Positions 1 to 5,222 of a stretch of 6,909 bases of DNA are shown here, piece after piece. Origin of the DNA: an uncultured Burkholderiales bacterium (GTDB taxonomy: Bacteria > Pseudomonadota > Gammaproteobacteria > Burkholderiales > Burkholderiaceae_C). The stretch covers positions 1 through 6,909 of the forward strand of contig CAIQIL010000536.1 of NCBI GenBank assembly GCA_903871865.1, given 5' to 3'. The stretch's first letter is position 1; every line of letters starts with the position of its first letter. The notes below the pieces were generated by a model, which was not told the origin of the DNA, did not search any database, and worked only from the letters and a program-made list of their open reading frames with translations. The translations under genes and the position numbers were made by a program.

Positions 1-342
1 CCTGCGCGCCGCAAGATCGGCGAAATCCGCGGCGAGTTCATCGACCTGGCCGAGGCCCGCGCCCGCGCCCGTGCCGCCGAGCGCAGCACCGGCCGCATCT
101 TCATGGTCGCCATCTCGGAGCGCCGCGCCGTGGACGCCACCCAGTCCACCGACCCGCTGCGTTTCGCCAACCACGCCTGCGCCCCCAACATGGTGCTCAA
201 GGTGCAGCAAGGCCGCGTCGCCTTCTACGCGCTGCGCGACATCGCCGAGGGCGAAGAGCTCACCGCGCGCTACGGCCCGACCCACCACGCGGGCCGCCTG
301 CGCTGCCTGTGCAGTGCGCCGCGCTGCGTGGGCTGGATCTGA
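1..342 (+). CDS. SET-domain protein, probable lysine methyltransferase (5' end missing)
   Basis: An open frame enters from the left edge and stops at TGA 340-342, leaving 113 C-terminal residues. Visible residues 57-63 read NHACAPN, the NHxCxPN signature of the SET fold that helps form the S-adenosylmethionine and catalytic pocket. Residues 84-91 read GEELTARY, the second SET signature (GEEL.xxY) whose tyrosine is catalytic in known members. C102, C104 and C109 form a CxCx4C cluster like the post-SET zinc knuckle. SET enzymes move a methyl group from S-adenosylmethionine to lysine side chains; the substrate here is unknown, and bacterial members may act on ribosomal or DNA-binding proteins. 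The N-terminal part of the domain lies outside the window. An internal ATG at 103 would begin inside the domain, so it is not the start. The family call is firm; the substrate is not known. Confidence 0.85.
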   Translation, partial: PARRKIGEIRGEFIDLAEARARARAAERSTGRIFMVAISERRAVDATQSTDPLRFANHACAPNMVLKVQQGRVAFYALRDIAEGEELTARYGPTHHAGRLRCLCSAPRCVGWI

Positions 343-436
343 CGGCATTTGTTCCACCCGGGTGAGGGTTGCACCCCCGGGGTTTCCCGGGTTCGCCCAC
401 CCCGCCGAGGGATCGCCCCCTATGCTGTGCCGCTTG

Positions 437-476
437 GATGCATGTGCTTGACCTTTGCGTCAAGGGCCCATGCATC
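437..476. repeat. Two-part interrupted inverted repeat upstream of the solute-binding gene
   Basis: The outer arms GATGCATG (437-444) and CATGCATC (469-476) are perfect reverse complements. Nested inside them, CTTGAC (447-452) and GTCAAG (459-464) are also perfect reverse complements around a 6-base loop. Unpaired spacers of 2 and 4 bases separate the two stems. The element ends 28 bases before the ATG at 505 and covers the TTGACC candidate -35. It could be a regulator-binding site or an mRNA leader hairpin; the sequence does not decide between them. Confidence 0.6.
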
Positions 477-489
477 GCGGTACAACGAC

Positions 490-495
490 AGGAGA
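490..495 (+). promoter_or_regulatory. Ribosome binding site fixing the start of the solute-binding protein
   Basis: AGGAGA lies 9 bases before the ATG at 505. It selects this start over the in-frame ATG at 349, which would add 52 residues and bury the signal peptide. Confidence 0.75.
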
Positions 496-504
496 CAGTT
501 CCCC

Positions 505-1542
505 ATGCACACGACCTGGAAAGCGGCCGCCCTGGCCGCGATGGTGGCCGCCAGCCCGCTGGCCCTGGCCAAGCAGAAAATCTGCGTGTTCGACATCCTC
601 GGCACCAGCGGCGACGGCTACAACAGCGCCAAAGACTACGCCGTCGAGATGCAGAAATACGGCGCCGACATCGAGCTCAAGGCCTACATCGACGAACGCG
701 TGGCGGTGGAAGACTTCCGCACCGGCCAGTGCGACGCCGTCATGGCCACCGCCCTGCGCACCCGCGCTTTCAACGCGTTGACGGCCGCCCTCGACTCGGT
801 GGGCGCCTCCACCGTGGTGCGCAACGGCAAGCTCGACATGGCCGGCAGCATCGAGGTCGTGCGCAAGACGGTGCAGACCTTCGCAAGCCCCAAGGCCGCA
901 CCGCTGATGGTGCAAGGCGCCTACGAGGTGGGGGGCATCGCCCCCCTGGGCCCGGCCTACGCCTTCGTCAACGACCGCAGCATCAGCAACCTCGAAGCCG
1001 CCAGCGGCAAGCGCGTGGCCGCCTTCGACCACGACAAGGCCCAGGCCCAGCTCATCCAGCGCGTGGGCGCCCGCCCCGTGGCTGCCGACGTCATGAACTT
1101 CGGCACCATGTTCAACAACGGCAACGTCGATGTGGTCATGGCCCCGTCCATCGCTTACAAGCCGCTGGAGCTGCACAAGGGCATGGGCAGCAAGGGCGCG
1201 GTGCACCGCTTCCCGCTGACCATCCTGACCTACCAGATGATCTTCAAGCGCGACCGCTTCCCCGAAGGCTACGGCCAGAAGTCGCGCGAAGTCTGGATGA
1301 GCCGCTTCGACCAGGTCGTCGAGCTGACCAAGCGCGCCGACGCCACCATCCCGGCCAAGTACTGGATGGACCCCTCCGAGGCCGACGCCGAACGCTACGT
1401 CAACCTCATGCGCGACGGCCGCATCGAGATGGCCGAAAAGGGCTTCTACGACAAGAAGGGCCTGAAGATCATCAAGCGCATCCGCTGCGACGTGAACCCC
1501 TCGTCGCCCGATTGCACCCAGCCCACCGAGATGTGGCCTTGA
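505..1542 (+). CDS. Putative periplasmic solute-binding protein (AdeT/DUF6091-like)
   Basis: The protein has 345 residues. Residues 1-22 form a signal peptide: a short basic start (K6), an Ala/Leu/Val core and an ALA cleavage motif before K23, which predicts export to the periplasm. The mature protein begins with a beta-strand-like KICVFDILG segment and carries four cysteines (C27, C76, C328, C337) that could form two disulfides, fitting a periplasmic location. The sequence resembles the putative solute-binding family that includes Acinetobacter AdeT1/AdeT2; those were named as efflux-associated, but the fold is that of a binding protein, so a transport role is inferred and the ligand is unknown. 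No transporter permease or ATPase gene is adjacent in the window, so it looks like an orphan binding protein. The gene has its own leader and a strong terminator, so it is probably monocistronic. The family assignment is from memory, without a search. Confidence 0.75.
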   Translation: MHTTWKAAALAAMVAASPLALAKQKICVFDILGTSGDGYNSAKDYAVEMQKYGADIELKAYIDERVAVEDFRTGQCDAVMATALRTRAFNALTAALDSVGASTVVRNGKLDMAGSIEVVRKTVQTFASPKAAPLMVQGAYEVGGIAPLGPAYAFVNDRSISNLEAASGKRVAAFDHDKAQAQLIQRVGARPVAADVMNFGTMFNNGNVDVVMAPSIAYKPLELHKGMGSKGAVHRFPLTILTYQMIFKRDRFPEGYGQKSREVWMSRFDQVVELTKRADATIPAKYWMDPSEADAERYVNLMRDGRIEMAEKGFYDKKGLKIIKRIRCDVNPSSPDCTQPTEMWP

Positions 1543-1548
1543 TGGCCT

Positions 1549-1564
1549 GAGGCGCCCTCGCCTC
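1549..1564 (+). other. Small hairpin after the solute-binding gene
   Basis: GAGGCG (1549-1554) pairs with CGCCTC (1559-1564) around a CCCT loop, 6 bases after the stop codon. It has no T-tract. It may protect the 3' end of the mRNA or simply precede the real terminator at 1584-1622. Confidence 0.35.
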
Positions 1565-1583
1565 CTCAACGTGCGCGCGCAAG

Positions 1584-1622
1584 AAAAAGCCTCCCTGCGG
1601 CAAGGTGCCGGGGAGGCTTTTT
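1584..1622. terminator. Bidirectional rho-independent terminator
   Basis: AAAAAGCCTCCC (1584-1595) and GGGAGGCTTTTT (1611-1622) are perfect 12-base reverse complements. Inside the loop CGGC (1598-1601) and GCCG (1607-1610) can extend the stem. A T-run follows the stem on both strands, so the site can end the + transcript of the solute-binding gene and the - transcript of the 69-residue gene, whose stop is at 1667. Confidence 0.92.
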
Positions 1623-1666
1623 GGCTGGCGCGTGCTGCAGGGTGCCTGCAGCTGGCACAGGTCAGA

Positions 1667-1876
1667 TCACAGAGCGGACAGCTCGGCGTTGACCTTTTGC
1701 AGCAGTTCGTCGGTGATCAGGCCACCGGAGAACTTCGCGACCATCGACAGGGCGAAGCCCTTGCCCATGGCGATTTGCGGGTGGGTCGAGATGCCGGGCA
1801 GGTGCTTTTCCAGGATGGCCTTGGTGGTTTCGTTGTCCAGCAGGTCGCCGAGTTTGGATTCGATCGAGAAGCTCAT
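1667..1876 (-). CDS. Conserved-looking small protein of unknown function (69 aa)
   Basis: The 69-residue protein begins MSFSIESKLGDLLDNE and ends with a TGA at 1667-1669. It is probably all-helical and cytoplasmic: it has no signal peptide, no membrane segment and no cysteine. The pattern LLDNE..KAILEKHLPG...HPQ, followed by a helix and GLITDELLQKVNAEL, resembles a short helical domain that I recall as a C-terminal appendage of some hydrolases; here it stands alone. Codon use is strongly G/C-ending, like a real gene, and a clear terminator lies just downstream, both of which support expression. The ribosome site is weak (a GAG 7 bases before the ATG). A possible -10 (TATGCT, complement of 1972-1977) lies about 95 bases upstream with no good -35. 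I assign no function. Confidence 0.8.
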   Translation of the reverse strand: MSFSIESKLGDLLDNETTKAILEKHLPGISTHPQIAMGKGFALSMVAKFSGGLITDELLQKVNAELSAL

Positions 1877-2143
1877 GGTTTGTCTCGCTAGGGTCTGGGT
1901 GGATTTGTGACGCGCTGGGCCCAGGTCAGCAGGTGAGCCTGCTTGTGTGTCTGTGCACTGACGCGCGCTCTAGCATAACCCGAGCGTCAGCCTTTGCGTG
2001 CGCCCGTCGCGGCCTGCCGCGCGCGGACACCCCCGCTCAAGGGACGGCATGTGGCTCATTTTGTCGTCAGATGACGCAAGCCCCTCGGCGCGTCAGTTTT
2101 CCTGAAGGCAGATCGGGCGGCAACATGCGCCAGCCTGGGGCAG

Positions 2144-2152
2144 TTATCCCCA
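2144..2152 (+). promoter_or_regulatory. DnaA box, one mismatch (module A)
   Basis: TTATCCCCA differs from TTATCCACA only at position 7. It opens the first origin module and has an identical partner exactly 597 bp downstream at 2741. Confidence 0.6.
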
Positions 2153-2223
2153 AAAAGAAGCGCACGGTGGATGGCAATTTCTGTCCCTTGTCAACCCCCT
2201 TGGAGCGCCAGAGGCTCTGATGC

Positions 2224-2245
2224 AAGTCATTGATTTGATTGACTT
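2224..2245. promoter_or_regulatory. AT-rich element, possible DNA unwinding site
   Basis: This AT-rich stretch contains two TTGATT units. Its arms AAGTCA (2224-2229) and TGACTT (2240-2245) are reverse complements around a 10-base loop. The first 12 bases (AAGTCATTGATT) recur exactly at 2821-2832. AT-richness, short repeats and position between DnaA boxes fit a duplex-unwinding element, but this is inference. Confidence 0.5.
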
Positions 2246-2324
2246 ATGTGCCAATGCAACGCCTGTGGATCTTTCAGGGGAAATCCCGGAGCCTGGTGGG
2301 CGCTCGAAGAAGTCCCCGAGGTTC

Positions 2325-2344
2325 CCCACAAAGTTATCCACAGA
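2325..2344 (+). repeat. 20-bp direct repeat copy 1, containing a DnaA box
   Basis: CCCACAAAGTTATCCACAGA is identical to 2922-2941. The shared sequence is longer than a 9-base DnaA box, so the flanks are conserved too. Confidence 0.95.
2334..2342 (+). promoter_or_regulatory. Perfect DnaA box (module A)
   Basis: TTATCCACA is an exact match to the strong R1-type DnaA box. A weaker two-mismatch box (TTCCCCACA, 2322-2330) lies just upstream in the same orientation, which could allow cooperative DnaA binding. Confidence 0.85.
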
Positions 2345-2370
2345 TTGATCCAAAGGGATCAGGCTTTGTG

Positions 2371-2383
2371 AATCAATGGTTTA
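2371..2383 (+). promoter_or_regulatory. IHF site, exact consensus (module A)
   Basis: AATCAATGGTTTA matches WATCAANNNNTTR at every defined position. It lies 28 bases after the perfect DnaA box. IHF bends origin DNA and helps DnaA fill weak boxes in E. coli; the same role here is inferred. Confidence 0.65.
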
Positions 2384-2652
2384 GCAGGGGCAGTTCCAGT
2401 GCTGCGTTTGGTAACAGCGCCAAGTCGCGCCCGAAAACGGGGGCGATGCAGCGTCTGCACCAGGGCGCTGACACGCCCGGATTCGGCGCCGAGCCGGTGT
2501 TGCGGCAGATTCCGGGCCGATCCGGCGCACAATCGATGGGCTGGCTGGCTGGCGGCGCTGGATGGCGTTGTTTTGACCACACCGTGCACGCCCGGCGGCG
2601 CCCTGAGCGCACGGGCGAAGCACAACCGGGTGCTTTTCGCGAATGTCCGCGA

Positions 2653-2672
2653 TCCGTGAACTGCTTCACGGA
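2653..2672. repeat. Perfect 8-bp inverted repeat between the two origin modules
   Basis: TCCGTGAA (2653-2660) and TTCACGGA (2665-2672) are exact reverse complements around CTGC. It has no T-tract. It may be an operator for a dimeric regulator or a cruciform-forming site. The half-sites are arranged opposite to ParB parS (GTGAA...TTCAC instead of TTCAC...GTGAA), so it is not a canonical parS. Confidence 0.7.
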
Positions 2673-2704
2673 CACTGACAAGCCGTGTAGGGCTCTGAGC
2701 AACT

Positions 2705-2730
2705 AGGGAAAACCCTTGATTTTGATGACT
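2705..2730. promoter_or_regulatory. AT-rich TTGATTTTGATGACT element with small palindrome
   Basis: AGGG (2705-2708) and CCCT (2713-2716) flank AAAA. They are followed by TTGATTTTGATGACT (2716-2730), which resembles the TTGATTTGATTGACT stretch of 2230-2244. The element lies 10 bases before the TTATCCCCA box at 2741, a position that would suit DnaA-assisted strand opening. Confidence 0.4.
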
Positions 2731-2740
2731 CGCGACGCAC

Positions 2741-2749
2741 TTATCCCCA
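2741..2749 (+). promoter_or_regulatory. DnaA box, one mismatch (module B)
   Basis: TTATCCCCA is identical to the box at 2144-2152 and in the same orientation. It opens the second origin module. Confidence 0.6.
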
Positions 2750-2820
2750 CCGAGGGGCGATCCACCGCACTGCCCTGGGGCGCGCGGGCGAGGGCGGTGT
2801 GATGCACGCAAACCACCGCT

Positions 2821-2832
2821 AAGTCATTGATT
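2821..2832 (+). repeat. 12-bp direct repeat copy 2 in AT-rich DNA
   Basis: AAGTCATTGATT exactly repeats 2224-2235. It lacks the TGACTT right arm present in module A, so the palindrome is not conserved but the 12-mer is. Confidence 0.85.
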
Positions 2833-2921
2833 CACATAGAGCCGATCGCACTGCCTCTTTCTGAGGCAATCTGACCCAAACGACGACGTGACAAGCATTT
2901 AGCGAGCGTTTACAAAGCTTT

Positions 2922-2941
2922 CCCACAAAGTTATCCACAGA
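2922..2941 (+). repeat. 20-bp direct repeat copy 2, containing a DnaA box
   Basis: CCCACAAAGTTATCCACAGA is identical to 2325-2344. Confidence 0.95.
2931..2939 (+). promoter_or_regulatory. Perfect DnaA box (module B)
   Basis: TTATCCACA is an exact match. A two-mismatch box (TTTCCCACA, 2919-2927) lies just upstream, mirroring the arrangement in module A. Confidence 0.85.
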
Positions 2942-2944
2942 CCC

Positions 2945-2953
2945 CGTGGATAA
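2945..2953 (-). promoter_or_regulatory. DnaA box, one mismatch, inverted
   Basis: The minus strand reads TTATCCACG, one mismatch at the last base. It faces the perfect box at 2931-2939 across a 5-base gap, forming an inverted pair. It also overlaps a GTG at 2946 that could be mistaken for the priA start. Confidence 0.65.
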
Positions 2954-2969
2954 GGGTGACCCCCCGGAA

Positions 2970-2982
2970 AATCAAGCACTTG
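2970..2982 (+). promoter_or_regulatory. IHF site, exact consensus (module B)
   Basis: AATCAAGCACTTG matches WATCAANNNNTTR at every defined position. It lies 30 bases after the perfect DnaA box and 50 bases before the priA start codon, so it could affect both the origin and priA expression. Confidence 0.6.
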
Positions 2983-3032
2983 GCCCATCCTCTTCACGCT
3001 TTTGTCAGAATTTTTCCGACATTCCGCTCCGC

Positions 3033-5207
3033 ATGACGCCCCCTGAGCCCCGCCTTGACGAAGCCGCCGTGCGCCTGGGCGTGGTGGTGGACGCGCCGCA
3101 GCACAGCGGCCTGCTGGGCGTGCTCGACTACCTCAGCGCCGTGCCACTGCCGCCGGGCACGCTGGTGCGGGTGCCCTTGGGGCGCCGCGTGGTGACAGGG
3201 GTGGTTTGGGCCGTGCTGCCGCCATCGGGCGATGCGCCGGTGCTGGCCACCGAGTCCCTCAAGGCCGTCATCGAGGTGCTGGACGGCTTGCCGGTCCTGC
3301 CGCCGACCTGGCGCCAGCTGGTCGGTTTCGCCGCGGCCTATTACCAGCGCGGGTTGGGCGAGATGGCGCTGATGGTGTTGCCGCCCGAACTGCGGCAGCT
3401 GGACGCGGTGCAGCTGCAGCGCCGCCTCAAGCGCCTGGACAAGGCCCTGGCGACCCCGGCCGCGGTGCCGACCGCCGACGCACCCGCCGGTGTGCCCGCA
3501 GATGTGCTCCCTGCGCCCGCTGCAGCCACCCTGCCCGAGCTCAGCCCGCAGCAGGCCCTGGCCTTGCGCGCCTTGGCCGCGGGTGGCGCCCGGCCCTTCC
3601 TGCTGTGGGGCAGCACCGGCAGCGGCAAGACCGAGGTCTACCTGCGCCAGGCGCAAGCTGCGCTCGATGCCGGCCGGCAGGTGCTGATGATGGTGCCGGA
3701 GATCAACCTGACGCCGCAGCTGGAGGCCCGCGTGGCCGAGCGCTTCGCCGGTCGGCGCATCGTCTCGCTGCACAGCGGCCTGACGCCGGCCCAGCGCCTG
3801 CGCAACTGGGTGATGGCGCTCCAGGGCAACGCTGACCTGGTGCTGGGCACGCGGCTGTCGGTGTTCACGCCGCTGCCGCGCCTGGGCCTGATCGTCGTCG
3901 ACGAAGAGCACGACCCCAGCTACAAGCAGCAGGACGGCGCGCGCTACTCGGCCCGCGACCTGGCCGTTTACCGCGCCCACCTGGAGAAGGTGCCGGTGAT
4001 GTTGGGTTCGGCCACGCCCAGCCTGGAGAGCTGGCACAACGCCCTGCCCGTGGCCGAGGGCGGCAGTGGCCGCTACCTGCGCCTGGACATGCCCGAGCGC
4101 ATCGGCGGTGGCGACATGCCGCGCGTGCGCCTGCTGGACCAGAACCACGTGCTCAAGGCCACCATGGGCCAGGAGCCGCCGCCGCTGTCACGCCCCTTGC
4201 TGGACGCCATCGCCCAGCGCGTCGAGCGCGGCGAGCAAAGCCTGGTGCTGCTCAACCGCCGCGGCTACGCGCCCGTGCTGCACTGCAGCGACTGCGGCTG
4301 GAAAAGCGGTTGTCCGCACTGCAGCGCCTGGCGCGTCTTCCACAAGGCTGACCGCACCCTGCGCTGCCACCATTGCGGCTTCTCGGAGCGCGTGCCGCGT
4401 GCCTGCCCCGACTGCGGCAACCAGGACATCCAGCCCGTGGGCCGGGGCACCGAGCGCCTGGAAGAGCAGCTTGCCGCCGCCCTGCCCGGCGCCCGCGTCG
4501 GCCGCATCGACGCCGATGTCACCAAGCACAAGGGCGCGCTGGAGGCGCAGCTGGCCAGCGTGCATGCCGGTGAAGTGGACGTGTTGGTGGGCACGCAGAT
4601 GGTGGCCAAGGGCCACGACTTCCGCCGCATCACCCTGGTGGCGGCGGTGAACCCGGACGCGGCCCTGTTCGCCAGCGATTTCCGCGCGGCCGAGCGCCAG
4701 TTCGCGCTCTTGCTGCAGGCCGCGGGCCGGGCCGGACGCGATGCCGACGTGGCCGGCCACAGCGAGATGTGGGTCCAGACCTGGCACGCCACCCACCCGC
4801 TCTACCAGGCGCTGCAGCGCTACGACTTCGCGGCCTTCGCGACGCGCCAGCTGCAGGAGCGCCAGATGGCCGGTCTGCCGCCCTACGCCAGCCTGGCCAT
4901 GTTGCGCGCCGAGGGCAAGACCCAGGAGGCCGCGCAGGGCTTCCTGGAGGCCGCGGCCACCGCGGTGCAGGACCTGGTGGCACAAGCGCCCGAGGCCGCT
5001 GGCCTGATGCTCTACCCGGCCGTGCCCACGCCGGTGCAGCGCGTGGCCAACGTCGAGCGGGCGCAGCTCATGATCGAGTGCGGCCAGCGCGCTGTGCTGC
5101 AGCGTTTCCTGAGCGAGGCACAGGCCATGTGGCTGGCCCAGGCGCAACAACACCGCCGCAGCGGTTTGATCCGCTGGGCGGTGGACGTGGACCCTCTGGC
5201 AATCTGA
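3033..5207 (+). CDS. priA: Primosomal protein N' (replication restart helicase PriA)
   Basis: The protein has 724 residues, close to the 732 of E. coli PriA. PriA binds stalled or collapsed replication forks, unwinds DNA 3' to 5' using ATP and reloads DnaB. The N-terminal fork-binding part shows PPGTLVRVPLGRR. An Ala/Pro-rich linker (about 140-166) leads to the helicase: Walker A GSTGSGKT (193-200), Walker B DEEH (290-293), GTQMVAKGHDF (520-530) and motif VI QAAGRAGR (562-569). All eight zinc cysteines expected between the helicase lobes are present (418, 421, 427, 430, 445, 448, 458, 461), so the enzyme looks complete. I chose ATG 3033; the upstream GTG at 2946 lies inside a DnaA box and its extra 29 residues do not look like PriA. 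No clear Shine-Dalgarno precedes the ATG. Just upstream are DnaA boxes and an IHF site, so initiator proteins may control expression. Confidence 0.96.
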   Translation: MTPPEPRLDEAAVRLGVVVDAPQHSGLLGVLDYLSAVPLPPGTLVRVPLGRRVVTGVVWAVLPPSGDAPVLATESLKAVIEVLDGLPVLPPTWRQLVGFAAAYYQRGLGEMALMVLPPELRQLDAVQLQRRLKRLDKALATPAAVPTADAPAGVPADVLPAPAAATLPELSPQQALALRALAAGGARPFLLWGSTGSGKTEVYLRQAQAALDAGRQVLMMVPEINLTPQLEARVAERFAGRRIVSLHSGLTPAQRLRNWVMALQGNADLVLGTRLSVFTPLPRLGLIVVDEEHDPSYKQQDGARYSARDLAVYRAHLEKVPVMLGSATPSLESWHNALPVAEGGSGRYLRLDMPERIGGGDMPRVRLLDQNHVLKATMGQEPPPLSRPLLDAIAQRVERGEQSLVLLNRRGYAPVLHCSDCGWKSGCPHCSAWRVFHKADRTLRCHHCGFSERVPRACPDCGNQDIQPVGRGTERLEEQLAAALPGARVGRIDADVTKHKGALEAQLASVHAGEVDVLVGTQMVAKGHDFRRITLVAAVNPDAALFASDFRAAERQFALLLQAAGRAGRDADVAGHSEMWVQTWHATHPLYQALQRYDFAAFATRQLQERQMAGLPPYASLAMLRAEGKTQEAAQGFLEAAATAVQDLVAQAPEAAGLMLYPAVPTPVQRVANVERAQLMIECGQRAVLQRFLSEAQAMWLAQAQQHRRSGLIRWAVDVDPLAI

Positions 5208-5221
5208 GGGCGATCTGAGGG
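5202..5221. repeat. Tandem 9-bp repeat at the priA stop codon
   Basis: ATCTGAGGG occurs at 5202-5210 and 5213-5221, two bases apart. The first copy contains the priA TGA. CTGAGGGCTCAG (5215-5226) is also a short inverted repeat over the stop of the convergent gene. No T-tract terminator is visible in the 15-base gap. Confidence 0.6.
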
Positions 5222-5222
5222 C

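Larger units (their letters stand above)
343..504. other. Intergenic leader between the SET gene and the solute-binding gene
   Basis: This 162-base gap holds a GC-rich palindromic stretch with three CCCGGG cores (near 357-362, 377-382 and 386-391; CACCCGGGTG at 355-364 is a perfect palindrome). It could fold, but it lacks a T-tract, so I do not call it a terminator. The right half holds the inverted repeat annotated separately and a possible -35 hexamer, TTGACC at 448-453. No good -10 lies 16-18 bases further on. No small gene is supported here. Confidence 0.5.
2144..2383. repeat. Origin module A (first of two similarly spaced modules)
   Basis: The 240-bp block contains TTATCCCCA (2144), AAGTCATTGATT (2224), the 20-bp DnaA-box repeat (2325-2344) and an IHF site (2371-2383). 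The same elements recur in the same order in module B (2741-2982). The gaps of 71 and 89 bases between the first three elements are identical in both, while the intervening bases are not detectably similar. Confidence 0.75.
2741..2982. repeat. Origin module B (second of two similarly spaced modules)
   Basis: TTATCCCCA (2741), AAGTCATTGATT (2821), the 20-bp DnaA-box repeat (2922-2941) and an IHF site (2970-2982) repeat the plan of module A. The first three are each exactly 597 bp downstream of their counterparts; the IHF site is 599 bp downstream, so two bases were gained between repeat and IHF site. This module also carries an extra inverted DnaA box at 2945-2953. Confidence 0.75.
1877..3032. 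other. oriC: Candidate replication origin (oriC-like) region upstream of priA
   Basis: This region of about 1.15 kb has no convincing gene; open frames crossing it run through the repeats and lack ribosome sites. Signals are concentrated at about 2144-2982: two perfect DnaA boxes (2334, 2931), three boxes with one mismatch (2144, 2741, 2945), two perfect IHF consensus sites (2371, 2970) and AT-rich TTGATT tracts (2224, 2716, 2821). Local G+C drops to about 45-47% in lines 2221-2280, 2821-2880 and 2881-2940, against up to 75% in neighbouring coding lines. I saw no TTATCCACA-like boxes elsewhere in the window. Strand composition shifts from C-rich in the left-hand + genes to G-rich on the right. 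DnaA boxes with IHF sites and an unwinding element define known origins such as E. coli oriC. Alternatives are a DnaA-titration site (datA-like), a DnaA-reactivation site, or a DnaA-regulated promoter for priA. The left part, 1877-2140, shows only the possible promoter of the minus-strand gene. Confidence 0.7.

Noticed and set aside
349..504. Upstream ATG at 349 for the solute-binding protein
   Set aside because: It would bury the signal peptide; AGGAGA before ATG 505 is better placed.
460..1569. Long minus-strand open frame opposite the solute-binding gene
   Set aside because: It is a GC-rich antisense shadow with His/Gly/Val-rich composition; the + strand protein has a signal peptide and family resemblance.
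2653..2672. ParB parS site
   Set aside because: The half-sites are in the opposite arrangement to the canonical TTCAC-GTGAA core and are separated by 4 bases.
2239..2706. Open frame of 155 codons on the + strand, and several minus-strand frames across 2359-2811
   Set aside because: They run through the DnaA-box repeat, the IHF site or the inverted repeat, lack ribosome sites, show Arg/Ser/Pro-rich shadow composition and overlap one another.
2112..2846. GATC sites as a Dam/SeqA control system
   Set aside because: About eight GATC sites are scattered (for example 2349, 2358, 2843) without clustering, and Dam/SeqA control is not typical of betaproteobacteria.
2946..3032. GTG at 2946 as an earlier priA start
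   Set aside because: It lies within an inverted DnaA box, the added 29 residues do not resemble PriA, and no ribosome site precedes it.
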